This document shows, one piece after another, positions 48,076 to 57,409 of a stretch of DNA of 64,000 nt. The stretch lies in assembly GCA_020002185.1 (NCBI GenBank), contig CM034533.1, forward strand, positions 48,024,346 to 48,088,345, given 5' to 3'. The DNA is from Paraescarpia echinospica (taxonomy: Eukaryota; Annelida; Polychaeta; Sabellida; Siboglinidae). Position 1 is the first letter of the stretch, and the number at the start of each line of letters is the position of its first letter. The notes beneath the pieces are model-generated. The model had not been told where the DNA came from and ran no database searches. It saw nothing but the letters and a program-made list of their open reading frames with translations. A program made the position numbers and the translations under genes.

Positions 48076-48164
48076 ATAAAAGGGTAAGCCAAAGGGCTTC
48101 CTTGTCCACCTGCCACCTAGAGTTAATTCACTGGGTGGCAATCTTGTTAAATCTTGTTAAATAA

Positions 48165-48375
48165 CATAGACCACACCACCATTTCACACCATACCAACAA
48201 ACCACTGACCAAACCACTAGTCTACACACCACACCAACAGAACACATACCACACCACTGGTCTACACACCACTCCAAAAGAACACAGACTACACCACACC
48301 AACAGAACACAGACCACACCACCGGTCAACACACCACACCACACCAACAGAACACAGAGCACACCAAATGGCTAC
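48165..48375 (-). repeat. 40-bp minisatellite, right part beyond the CR1 insertion
   Basis: Same unit as at 44940-45036, about five imperfect copies. Its position shows that the array existed before the LINE inserted. Confidence 0.75.
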
Positions 48376-48379
48376 AAAG

Positions 48380-48895
48380 CAAATCAACTAGTACAATGTG
48401 TTGATCAACTTTAACAATATATATTAAGTTGATTTGAAACTTGAAAGATTAGTTTGAGGTTTTAGGTGTGGCTTCATTATTAATAAACACTGTTAAGCAA
48501 TCGAGCATTTTCTAGAAATAATGCTCTTTCTTTATGGATATACTATTTAGATTTTACGTATGACCTTGCCCAACAGTTGTTGAGTAGTTTTGTTTCTCAG
48601 TAGAAGGAAATGGAATCCATCTTTAGCTCAAACAAATTCAAATTATTGGTAATGTATGTTATTTACCATGACGTCATCTTGCACAAATACTGCCCTGCTG
48701 GTATACGGTACATGAGTTTTTGTAACTAGTTCTCCAACTAATGGAAATATATTGCAAAATTTGCACAGCAAAGAAAACATATTCAGTATTGTTTCACTTA
48801 GTAAATTCATCTATGCACAGTGACGATTCTTTAGCTATGACTATGACACATGATGAGCTGATACGTATGTGTAGCAGGTTGTGACCGTCACTTAC
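48380..48895. other. Intron, no feature seen
   Basis: AT-rich intron sequence between the split repeat of exon 7 and the donor of exon 6. I see no coding or structured element. Confidence 0.5.
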
Positions 48896-49003
48896 GCTGA
48901 CAGTTGTCTCCATAGAAGTTTGGTCCGCATCGACAGTGACGCTGTCCATGAAGTACGTAGCACTCGCCATGGTTCTTGCAGGGGTTCAAACACAGGTCTA
49001 CCT
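48896..49003 (-). CDS. EGF exon 6
   Basis: 108 bp, the shortest EGF exon, phase 1-1, donor CAGC|GTAAGT, acceptor TTTGTAG. Six cysteines: VDLCLNPCKNHGEC, RHCRC, FYGDNCQ. The C1-C2 loop is one residue shorter than in its siblings. The acceptor and first 17 or so exon bases are repeated upstream in the array at 49004-49205. Confidence 0.86.
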
Positions 49004-49205
49004 CTACAAACAAATACAACACTCCAACACAGGTCCACCTCTACAAATAAGTTCAAAACGCCAAACACAGGTCCACCTCTACAAACAAATACAAAACTCC
49101 AAACAGAGGTGCACCTCTACAAACAAGTGCAATAGTTCAAACACAGATCCACCTCTACAAACAAGTGTAAGGCTTCAAATATAGGTCCACGTCTACAAGC
49201 AAGTC
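48990..49205 (-). repeat. 37-38 bp minisatellite repeating the 3' splice site of EGF exon 6
   Basis: About six units, the first being the exon start itself. On the minus strand each holds TTTGTAG followed by AGGTGGACCTGTGTTTG, which are the acceptor and first codons (VDLCL) of exon 6 with small changes. The units are tandem and directly abut the real junction. Confidence 0.85.
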
Positions 49206-49635
49206 ACACATAACATTAAAGATGTGTGGAATCAATTCGTAAGGAAAGTTTTTTAAATGAGTTGTGTAGAATGGTCCCAATTTTGCTGCAACAGGTCGAC
49301 TCGACTCGCCACGACTCGTACAGACGGACAACTCATTTAATGTTGTTTCCGAAACGACAACATCGTCCCAGAAGAAGCCTGAAAGCCAACATCATCGTAA
49401 ATGTGACACTAATTAACTCACATTGGATACAACCAAGACACACAAGGGTCATCAGTTGTCACACGTCTGCTCGCAGAATATCACAGAACAAGTTCTACTT
49501 TACAAGAAAGAGATAGCAGTCTTAAAGGTCACTTTAAATGACTAGTTGGCAATCAAATGTTAACACACATATTCCAATAGACAATTCGCGTAGAAACTTG
49601 GGGAGATAGTTATTAGATGTAGTTGAAGAACATAC
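49206..49635. other. Intron, no feature seen
   Basis: Sequence between exon 5 and the exon 6 array. No signal recognised. Confidence 0.45.
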
Positions 49636-49746
49636 TTTCACAGTTGGTGCCGTGGTAGCCCTTGGTACATAGGCAGTAGTACTTGCGTCCCCGGCGCACA
49701 CACGAGCCGCCATGCTTGCAGGGTCGCTTGTAGCACAGGTTGCAAA
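49636..49746 (-). CDS. EGF exon 5, extra N-terminal cysteine
   Basis: 111 bp, phase 1-1, donor GAAA|GTATGT, acceptor CTGTTTAG. EGF domain CNLCYKRPCKHGGSC, YYCLC, GYHGTNCE. A seventh cysteine lies three residues before C1. C2-x4-S-C3 matches the O-fucose consensus. Confidence 0.86.
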
Positions 49747-50669
49747 CTAAACAGGCCCATCTCATTATCTCAACAAGTCATATGCACGCACGCACGCATG
49801 TACTCATCTACAAAAAGCATTAAGGCCAGAAACGGCAGGTAGATAGGATTGTTTTTTAAGTTGTGCAAATTGTGCAATTTTACCAGACCAAAGTATGGAA
49901 TGGATCGTACTTGTTGGCCAGACCCCCTTTCCATGGTAACCAAAATTAGCCGCCATTTTGAGCAAACATTTACAAATTTGGAAACTGTGCCATTCTTTTT
50001 AAGCACATATATAATTATAATTTTTGCAAACCCATGTTCTGTATATATTCTATTGTGAAAATTGCGATAAAAAACTTGGTTTTTGGCAACAACGTTGCTT
50101 ATATCTTTAAAACTATTGATGATTTTTTAATATGTCTGACATTTAACAGAGCAGACTCTGCTGAATGCAACACTGAAAACCTTATTTGTATAACATAATT
50201 ACTTCCAGAGATATCCCATTTCCAAATGCAGAAATTTGAGAAAATGGCCGTTAAACATTGCATAATGGATTTGATTACTTGATATTGACATGCTTGATCC
50301 ATGCCTAAAATTCACTTACAGGTATTTAATTATCATAGAAGTGAACATCGTTAATAGTATGCGTACAAATGTATCATAATCTCGCAAAAAAAAACATTTT
50401 GAGAATTTTCTGTCAAAAATGCCATTTCATGTGGGGTGTCTTGCCTTAACTACACAAATAAAAAATATTAATTAGTTTTTTATTATGTCATACACAATTC
50501 AAAATGTTTTCAGTATGACGCTTCTATCCAGCATTTCTACAAATGATGCAAGTGCCATAGGTTGGTTGTGGTATACGTGCCCATACGAACATTTGCAAAA
50601 GTTCTATGGAGAAAAACTACAATAATTCAACTGGAGCCATTGCTGCCTTAGCTAAATGAACTGGATGAT
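49747..50669. other. Intron, no feature seen
   Basis: AT-rich intron between exon 5 and the 53-bp array. The GCACGCACGCATG run at 49786 is a short simple repeat. Confidence 0.45.
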
Positions 50670-51892
50670 GGCAGAGATAATACTTACACTGACACGTGTT
50701 GCCGTAGTATCCATTGCTATATCGGCAGTGGAATACTTATACTGACTCGTGTTGCCATAGTATCCATTGATACAGCGACAGAGGAATACTTACACTGGCA
50801 CGTGTTGCCGTAGTAGCCATTGATACAGCGGCAGAGGAATACTTACACTGGCACGTGTTGCCGTAGTAGCCATTGATACAACGGCAGAGGAATACTTACA
50901 CTGGCACGTGTTGCTGTAGTAGCCATTGATACAGCGGCAGAGGAATACTTACACTGGCACGTGTTGCCATAGTATCCATTGATACAGCGACAGAGGAATA
51001 CTTACACTGGCACGTGTTGCCATAGTTTCCATTGATACAGCGACAGAGGAATACTTACACTGGCACGTGTTGCCGTAGTAGCCATTGATACAGCGACAGA
51101 GGAATACTTACACTGGCACGTGTTGCCGTAGTGGCCATTGATACAGCGGCAGAGGAATACTTACACTGGCACGTGTTGCCGTAGTAGCCATTGATACAGC
51201 GGCAGAGGAATACTTACACTGGCACGTGTTGCCGTAGTAGACATTGATACAGCGGCAGAGGAATACTTACACTGGCACGTGTTGCCGTAGTATCCATTGA
51301 TACAGCGACAGAGGAATACTTACACTGGCACGTGTTGCCGTAGTAGCCATTGATACAGCGGCAGAGGAATACTTACACTGGCACGTGTTGCCGTAGTAGC
51401 CATTGATACAGCGACAAAGGAATACTTACACTGGCACGTGTTGCCGTAGTAGCCATTGATACAGCGACAGAGGAATACTTACACTGGCACGTGTTGCCGT
51501 AGTAGCCATTGATACAGCGGCAGAGGAATACTTACACTGGCACGTGTTGCCGTAGTAGCCATTGATACAGCGGCAGAGGAATACTTACACTGGCACGTGT
51601 TGCCGTAGTATCCATTGATACAGCGACAGAGGAATACTTACACTGGCACGTGTTGCCATAGTAGCCATTGATACAGCGGCAGAGGAATACTTACACTGGC
51701 ACGTGTTGCCGTAGTAGCCATTGATACAGCGGCAGAGGAATACTTACACTGGCACGTGTTGCCGTAGTAGCCATTGATACAGCGGCAGAGGAATACTTAC
51801 ACTGGCACGTGTTGCCATAGTATCCATTGATACAACGACAGAGGAATACTTACACTGGCACGTGTTGCCGTAGTAGCCATTGATACAGCGGC
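50670..51892 (-). repeat. 53-bp minisatellite carrying 23 copies of an EGF-exon 3' end and its 5' splice site
   Basis: Plus-strand TACACT of each unit falls at 50685 and every 53 bases up to 51851, so there are exactly 22 intervals with no length change. On the minus strand each unit reads exon 3' half (CRC INGYYGNTCQ coding) and then GTAAGTATTCC. All units keep GTAAGT except the one at 50738, which has ATAAGT. A few point variants (REF gcggcag or gcgacag, TAGCC or TATCC) mark subtypes. 53 is not a multiple of three, so retained units would break the frame. No acceptor-like AG precedes the exon half inside a unit, so these are donor decoys rather than duplicated exons. Confidence 0.93.
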
Positions 51893-51964
51893 AGTGGAAG
51901 TGATCCCCCACCGTCTCACAAACACCTCCATTTTGACACTGGTGGATCTCACACGGCATGACAG
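51854..51964 (-). CDS. EGF exon 4, source of the 53-bp splice-donor array
   Basis: 111 bp, phase 1-1, acceptor TTTGACAG, donor CCAGT|GTAAGTATT. It encodes a six-cysteine EGF domain: VMPCEIHQCQNGGVC, FHCRC, GYYGNTCQ. Its last 39 bases plus 14 intron bases form the unit of the downstream tandem array, so the true donor is followed by 22 copies. The first donor is chosen because reading on shifts frame and meets a stop within two to three units. Around the acceptor, partial copies of the AG and first exon bases recur at about 52083 and 52211. Confidence 0.86.
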
Positions 51965-52260
51965 CTGTCAAACACAGCATGACTATATTCTCTCACTCTT
52001 TCAAACACAACACAACTAAACTCTCTCACTCTCTCAAACACAATATGATTATATTGTTTCACTCTCTGGTGAACTTCACAAGGTATGACAGTTGTCAAAC
52101 ACAATACGACTATATTATCTCACTCTCTCAAACACAACACGATGTAACTCTAACTCTCTCAAACACAACACAACTATACTCTCTCTCATTCTCTGGTGAA
52201 CTTCACATGGCATGACAGCTGTCAAACACAACACAATTCTCATTCTCTCAGTTTGTGTCC
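51965..52260. repeat. Degenerate repeat at the acceptor side of EGF exon 4
   Basis: Imperfect units of about 33 bp built on CTCTCAAACACAACACGACT. At about 52083 and 52211 the plus-strand word GACAGCTGTCAAAC (or GACAGTTGTCAAAC) repeats the exon 4 acceptor, and the copy at about 52200 also resembles the first exon bases. These are candidate decoy 3' splice sites. Confidence 0.65.
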
Positions 52261-52519
52261 CATTCGTTCAGGACGAGATGTAAACACACACAAATGCATC
52301 CAGTAACTGTGTAATGTATCTTCTGCCTCCTCAAACGCAACCAATTATTAAAGTTAAATATAAATGCAATGTGTGTAGTTGCCTTGATATTGCACCTGCG
52401 ATACACATGCTTTAACAAACGTAGCAGTGTTCAACGATCCAGCCAACAAACTGACTGAAGACAAAACCAGGTGTCATGGAGATTCAGCAGTTGTGAAGCT
52501 GAAATGGTCGCTTTGGAGT

Positions 52520-52680
52520 TGTAACGGTGAATTGAAGACTTGGGAGTTGTGAACGTGAAGTGAAGGCTTGTGAGTTGTGAAGGAGGAGTGAAGGTTCGGG
52601 AGTTGTGAAGGTGAAGTGAAGGCATGGGAGTTGTGAAAGTGAAGGCTTGGGAGTTGTGGAGGTGAAGAGACAAATGACGG
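52520..52680. repeat. About 30-bp minisatellite downstream of EGF exon 3
   Basis: Five or so imperfect copies of a unit built on the plus-strand words GGGAGTTGTGAAGGTGAAG and TGAAGGCTT. It begins about 10 bases past the exon 3 donor. Open frames across it are repeat artefacts. Confidence 0.7.
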
Positions 52681-52688
52681 TGACCCAC

Positions 52689-52799
52689 TCTGACAGTTCT
52701 CGCCGTGGTATCCCAGCTTGCATTTGCACTTGTAGCTCATGAGTCCCTTGATACAGGTGCCTTCGTGGAGACACGGGTTCGCATGACAAGGATCATACA
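52689..52799 (-). CDS. EGF exon 3
   Basis: 111 bp, phase 1-1, donor CAGA|GTGGGT, acceptor GTTTTAG. It encodes a six-cysteine EGF domain (YDPCHANPCLHEGTC, YKCKC, GYHGENCQ) with the O-fucose consensus before C3. Just downstream in the intron (52520-52680) lies a roughly 30-bp minisatellite rich in GTGAAG on the plus strand. It does not copy the exon. Confidence 0.86.
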
Positions 52800-53206
52800 C
52801 TAAAACAACAGTAGTTCTACTTAAGTAAGCATTTCCAATCATCAACACGTAAGATACATTTAATATGTGCGTTTGATAGTTATCATGTTTATGATAATTA
52901 TTTTAATCATAAGCGCATTTTTCACATACGTGGAACGTGTAAAATTCTATCATAGTTTAATACTTAGAATGTCTAAGATACTTGTCCTATACACATTATG
53001 AAAACATAAATATCAGAAAAAAGAGTGGCAGCAATTTTACAGTGACACAGTAAAAAATAAAATAGGAAAATTGAGCCAATCAGTGATATTACGAATTTTT
53101 AAATGTGGCTTTTAGTTGATTCTGAGAACCGGGGAGTCAACATACAATATGGCTAACAGTTGTCTGGTGAGAGACGGGTCACCTAGTGAGACGAGTGAAC
53201 ACTCAC
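52800..53206. other. Intron, no feature seen
   Basis: AT-rich intron between exons 2 and 3. Confidence 0.45.
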
Positions 53207-53317
53207 CCTGACAGTTCTCTCCGGAGTAGCCGGCAAGACACTGACACTTGTAGTTGCCTCCGGAAGTTGTACACACTCCGCCATGTTGACACGGGTTGTG
53301 TCTGCAGTTGTTGTACT
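53207..53317 (-). CDS. EGF exon 2
   Basis: 111 bp, phase 1-1, donor CAGG|GTGAGT, acceptor TCTCAG|AG. It encodes a six-cysteine EGF domain: YNNCRHNPCQHGGVC, then YKCQC and GYSGENCQ. Spacing C1-x4-C2-x5-C3 is typical of Notch/Delta-type EGF. A second AG two bases inside would shift the frame, so the outer one is chosen. Confidence 0.86.
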
Positions 53318-53634
53318 CTGAGAACACACATGTAATTGTTGTTTGTTTTATTTATTAATCTTAACTATTTGCATCATAGCAGTAGATTAAACATACGAAT
53401 ATTGGAGGTTATAATATATATGCTATTGCGCAACATCTTACAATAATTATTTGATTGGAGCAGTATATGAAACATTTATTGTATTTATTTAATAGTAAAG
53501 TACTACTACAGCTTGTCGATACATTATTGCCGCAATGGGAATGAAAATGAGTGAAACGGAAATGACTGAATGTACACAATTGCGACAGAGGCAGAATTAG
53601 CCGCGCGTCGAGGCAGTGTAGTGGTATCACTTAC
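53318..53634. other. Intron, no feature seen
   Basis: AT-rich intron between exons 1 and 2. Confidence 0.45.
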
Positions 53635-53757
53635 TCTCACAGTTGTCGCCACTGTAGCCGTCCGCACACTTGCACTGGTAGTCGCGCATCCCGGGCTTCG
53701 TCACGCACGTACACGTGCCGTTGTTGAGACACGGTCGTCTGACGCACGGGTCCTTGT
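53635..53757 (-). CDS. EGF exon 1 (first visible), seven cysteines
   Basis: 123 bp, phase 1-1, donor GA|GTAAGT and acceptor ending GCGAGCAG. It encodes one EGF domain starting [15 protein letters not shown] and ending YSGDNCE. Besides the six standard cysteines there is a seventh directly after C3 (GTCTC), in the C3-C4 loop. C2-x4-T-C3 fits the O-fucose consensus. The phase 1 acceptor requires an exon further upstream; none was recognised between here and 64000. Confidence 0.85.
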
Positions 53758-53972
53758 CTGCTCGCAACAGGCACACGGTAACCAGCGCTTACAGCAGTCC
53801 TCTCAACCACTTTCTACGGGTCACTACAAATGCTAAGCTCACCGATTAACTTTTGGACTGGTATTTAATATCGGCAATATGTATACATATACATATGTAG
53901 ATATATATATATATATATATATACACGGAGACGTACCCAGGATTGACATGTTGGGGGGTTCCCAAACGGGTA

Positions 53973-54277
53973 TCACCGTCGCAGTGGCGCGGGAACGAAA
54001 TTCATATTGGGGGGGCTACCGGAGCTTCAGCACCACTGAAAAATTTTCGCCGCTGCGCCGCCGCATATCTTCGCATCTTCCTTCACTTTGTGGCTGTCTC
54101 GGTTGGCTCGACTGTGACATCAGAAGACGGGAGGAGGGGGAGCTGTTGGAAATTTTTTCGCCGCTGCGCTGCTGTAACTTCAGCTTCTCCGCTGTCTTGG
54201 CTGTGAACTCATGACATCCGAACACGGCGGGAGACAGTGTGCTGTTGAACATTTTTTTTTTTACGTCGCGCCACTGC
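53973..54277. mobile_element. Candidate non-autonomous DNA element
   Basis: GCAGTGGCGCG near 53974 is mirrored by CGCGCCACTGC near 54266. The interior has a G run (GGGGGGG) and an internal tandem duplication of about 120 bases starting AAATTTTCGCCGCTGCGC (54040) and AAATTTTTTCGCCGCTGCGC (54151). CAGTGGCG ends with G-runs are common in invertebrate DNA elements. A (TA)n tract at 53905-53925 precedes it. Confidence 0.45.
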
Positions 54278-55195
54278 TGTCAATTTACCTTCTCCAGGCT
54301 CACGCCGTATTAATACACAGTTAATCTGGGTCTTGTAAACCGGCCTTGCAAAACGTTGTTAGAACATAATTTATTAGATTTTGTCCAGTGTAACTATATA
54401 TTATTCAATAAGCTATTCCTAATATAGAAAATCATGTAAAGACATAAAACTATTAGGATAAAGGGAACTATTAGTGTCTGAGGCAAAGGCACTTTTCGCC
54501 AGTTGTTATACGGTTGTTTACGAATACGAAAACGTTTTAGACTTCGGTGGTGTATACATTTTACGAAATTACGGATACATCTTGAAATGCCAATTTTCAG
54601 GGGAACTTCCGGTGGTGAATTGGTTAGAATTTTGTGCAGCAAACTTGCGAAAATATCAGGATATTTGATCAAGATAAGTGATATTATTGAGTGTATAGCA
54701 TACATAACGTAATTATAGATATATATTAAGCAATATTTTGTGTTAAAAGTTAGCTAGAGGGAGTAATCTAGGGTAGATTAAAAGTTTGCGATTTGCGAGG
54801 GATAATTGGGGACGTTAATGTAATCGGAACGTTGTTTACAAAGTAGGTCACTGGCGAAGTTAACGTAACGTGAACGACAATAGAATAGCGTTATTTGAGA
54901 TAATCGATGTAGTTAGATGAGTAACTAAAACCTGAAATAACAACCTTTTAAAGTGTATATTAGTACACAGGAAACAGTCTTTGTAAAGACTACCATGTAT
55001 CTAACTACTAAGCATAACTTGAATACATTGACATTGTCATCGACATCGTAACTACGTAATCCGTAAGGCACGGTGTGTCACTGTGTGTTAACAAATAGAA
55101 CTAACTATAACCTAAACAATCTGGTGTAAATTGTACACAGAAAAGTCTTTTCAAAGACTATATAAAAACTATTTTGAACATAAATAAATTCTGAT

Positions 55196-56599
55196 ATGGC
55201 ACCTTGCAAGTGGCAACTCAGGGCAAAACGACACTTAGTTTGCAACGACTGCCAGAGCTGGGTGGATTTTGCGTTGTCTGGCTGTCCAAAATCATGGGCA
55301 GAGACCAAAGATGACGGATTCACCTTTCGGTGTATGGGGTGTTTGAGGGTGGAATGTCTGATGAAGGAGGTCTGTAAGTTGACGGATATAGTGAAGGAGG
55401 TGGAGGTGAGACTCAACATAGAAATAGATGGAGCAGAGAGGGATGACGCGGAGAGAGTTGAGAATTCTACAACACTGAAGGAGCAGAGTTGTGACACGGA
55501 GACTGAAGAAAGGAGACTGAGAGGAGGGAAGGTGACCGGTGTGAAGGAACAAGAAATTGAGAAGACAGAGGGACGGAGGATAAGTGTTCGGCAGAGGAAA
55601 AGAAAACGGGTCAGTGTGGATAGATCAATAGGTAGTCAGACTGCAGAGAATGAGGAGAGACGCGACAGCGATACAGGTGGTGAAGAGGTAGATACCACAG
55701 AGGCAGTTGGTAAGACTGTGAGACAGAAGACTGATGGAAGAAGACAGGGTGTTCAGCAAAAAACAGAAAACATGACAGGCGTGAAGGTGACAGGGGAGAA
55801 AGTGACGGTAGTGAAGGAGGTAGCCGGGGAAAAGGGACGGGAGAGGAGAGAAGAAAATGTGATGGGAGAAAAGATGAAGGGACGAAAGGAAGTGAGAGTA
55901 ATTGTGCTAGAAGAGGAGATGACAGGAGGAAAGGGGACAAGAGAAAACGCGACAGGAAAGAAGGGAATGGAAGAGAATGTGACAGGAGAGAAGACGGCAA
56001 AAGGAAAATATAACAACCAGACATATGCAAACCGGAGGAGCTACTCCGAGGCAGTGATTGAGGGGGCAAGGAGAAAAGAGAGAGTGTTTATGGGCGATTC
56101 AATTCTGAGAAAAACAGACAAGACTATATGCGAGGCGAAGAACGTTGTTGTATGTCTACCGGGGGCTAGGATAGAGCATGTGACCGAAAGGGTAGAGAAG
56201 GTATTGGGGCATGGCAAGGGAGGGTTTATACTAGTACACGTAGGGACAAACAATGCAGACAAGGAGGGAACAACTGGGATAGTTCACAAGTACAGACATC
56301 TAGTGAGGAAGCTAAAGAAGACAAAAGTGGAACAGGTTGTTCTCCCAGGAAGTTTGCCAGTAATGTGAGGAAGGGGGGCAACATACAGAAACTGTAAGAG
56401 GATGGCGATCAACGCACTAGTTGAGCAGATGTGTGAAGAAGAGGGCGTGGGATTCATAGATTTATGGGGGTACTTTGTTGGGAGAGAAGATATATACATG
56501 AGAGATGGCCTCCATCTAAGTGGAAACAGGGCAGCAGTATTATCAGAGAATTTGCTGCGATATGTTGACAGTGGGACAGGTTGCATCTATTTAAACTAA
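55196..56599 (+). pseudogene. CR1-like ORF1 of copy A5: zinc-binding region, charged repeats, SGNH esterase, one nonsense codon
   Basis: The frame opens MAPCKWQLRAKRHLVCNDCQ with the same cysteine pattern as copy A3. A long Lys/Glu/Arg/Thr-rich middle follows (about residues 85-290) with KVTGEKVT and GEKTAKG repeats. The esterase has all SGNH blocks: MGDSIL (about 298), GTNN (about 351) and DGLHLS (about 455). A TGA at 56366-56368 splits it, but the frame before and after is the same, so one substitution disabled an otherwise complete ORF1. Such ORF1 esterases are known from CR1-clade LINEs. Confidence 0.82.
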
Positions 56600-56689
56600 A
56601 TTCGCAGGGGGGACTCGCAGAGAAGCCTGAAACTGGAGGTATAAATAAATCAGCAAAAATAATTCAGCACTGGAAAACTGTTCTGAAGC

Positions 56690-57341
56690 TGGATATAAAT
56701 GTGTTTGTTTAAATGCAAGGAGTATACTAAACAAAATAAATGAACTAAACATTATGGTAGAAGATATTGACCCTCACATAATAGGTATATCAGAATCATG
56801 GGCAACCACCGATATATCAGATGCCGAATTGGGACTGACAGGATATGTAATGTTTAGGAAAGATATACTAGGAAGAAGGGGATGTGGAGTTATTTTATAT
56901 ATTAAAGAATCTATCCAGGCTTATGAAATAAAATTAGACAGAGAAACAGATTGCGAAGAAGCTGTTTGGTGTAACATAGTTACAGGAAACTCAACGTTAA
57001 CGGTTGGATTAGTTTTTCGAAGTCCAAACATAAGCATAGAAGATAATGAAAAAATACAAAACGCTATAAGGGAAGTGAGCAAACGGGACTGTCTTAATAT
57101 GTGGGATTTTAACCATTGGCATATAAAATGGAAATCTCTACAGAGTATGGGTAGTGAGGACCACAAGTTTTTAGTTTTAGTACAAGATAGTTTCCTTTCT
57201 CAACATATGCTAGAACCAACCAGGGGAGAGAATGTGTTAGACATAGTTTTGTCCTCACAGAATGAATTAGTTGACAATGTCAAGATATGTGAGCCACTGG
57301 GAATAGTGATCACAACTAAATACATTTTACCATCAAAGTAA
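56690..57341 (+). pseudogene. CR1-like endonuclease of copy A5, catalytic motifs damaged
   Basis: NARSILNK, GISESWATTD and VFRSPN are seen, but GGG has become GCG in the IGRKGGGV block, GDFNH reads WDFNHW, and the SDHN block is lost by a frameshift at about 57300. Confidence 0.75.
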
Positions 57342-57409
57342 AATCAGAAAGGAACAGTAAAAGCAGTACAGGAGAAATTTCCACAAAGGAAAATATAAGT
57401 AAAAATAAG

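Larger units (their letters stand above)
45037..48164 (+). mobile_element. CR1-like LINE copy A4, 5'-truncated in ORF1
   Basis: Begins inside the esterase (TTGAGCAAATGTGTGAAGAA) and ends with the hairpin (48111-48140) and two AATCTTGTTA tail units. Inserted in the 40-bp array upstream of exon 7. It shares a nonsense codon and a 1-base deletion with copy A3. Confidence 0.85.

Noticed and set aside
50670..51892. CRISPR-like array
   Set aside because: Direct 53-base repeats with no spacers, made of exon and intron sequence of an animal gene.
50670..51892. Twenty-two extra EGF exons
   Set aside because: Each unit holds only the 3' half of the domain and a donor; no acceptor precedes it and the unit length is not a multiple of three.
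53570..53836. Plus-strand 88-residue gene
   Set aside because: Antisense shadow of EGF exon 1.
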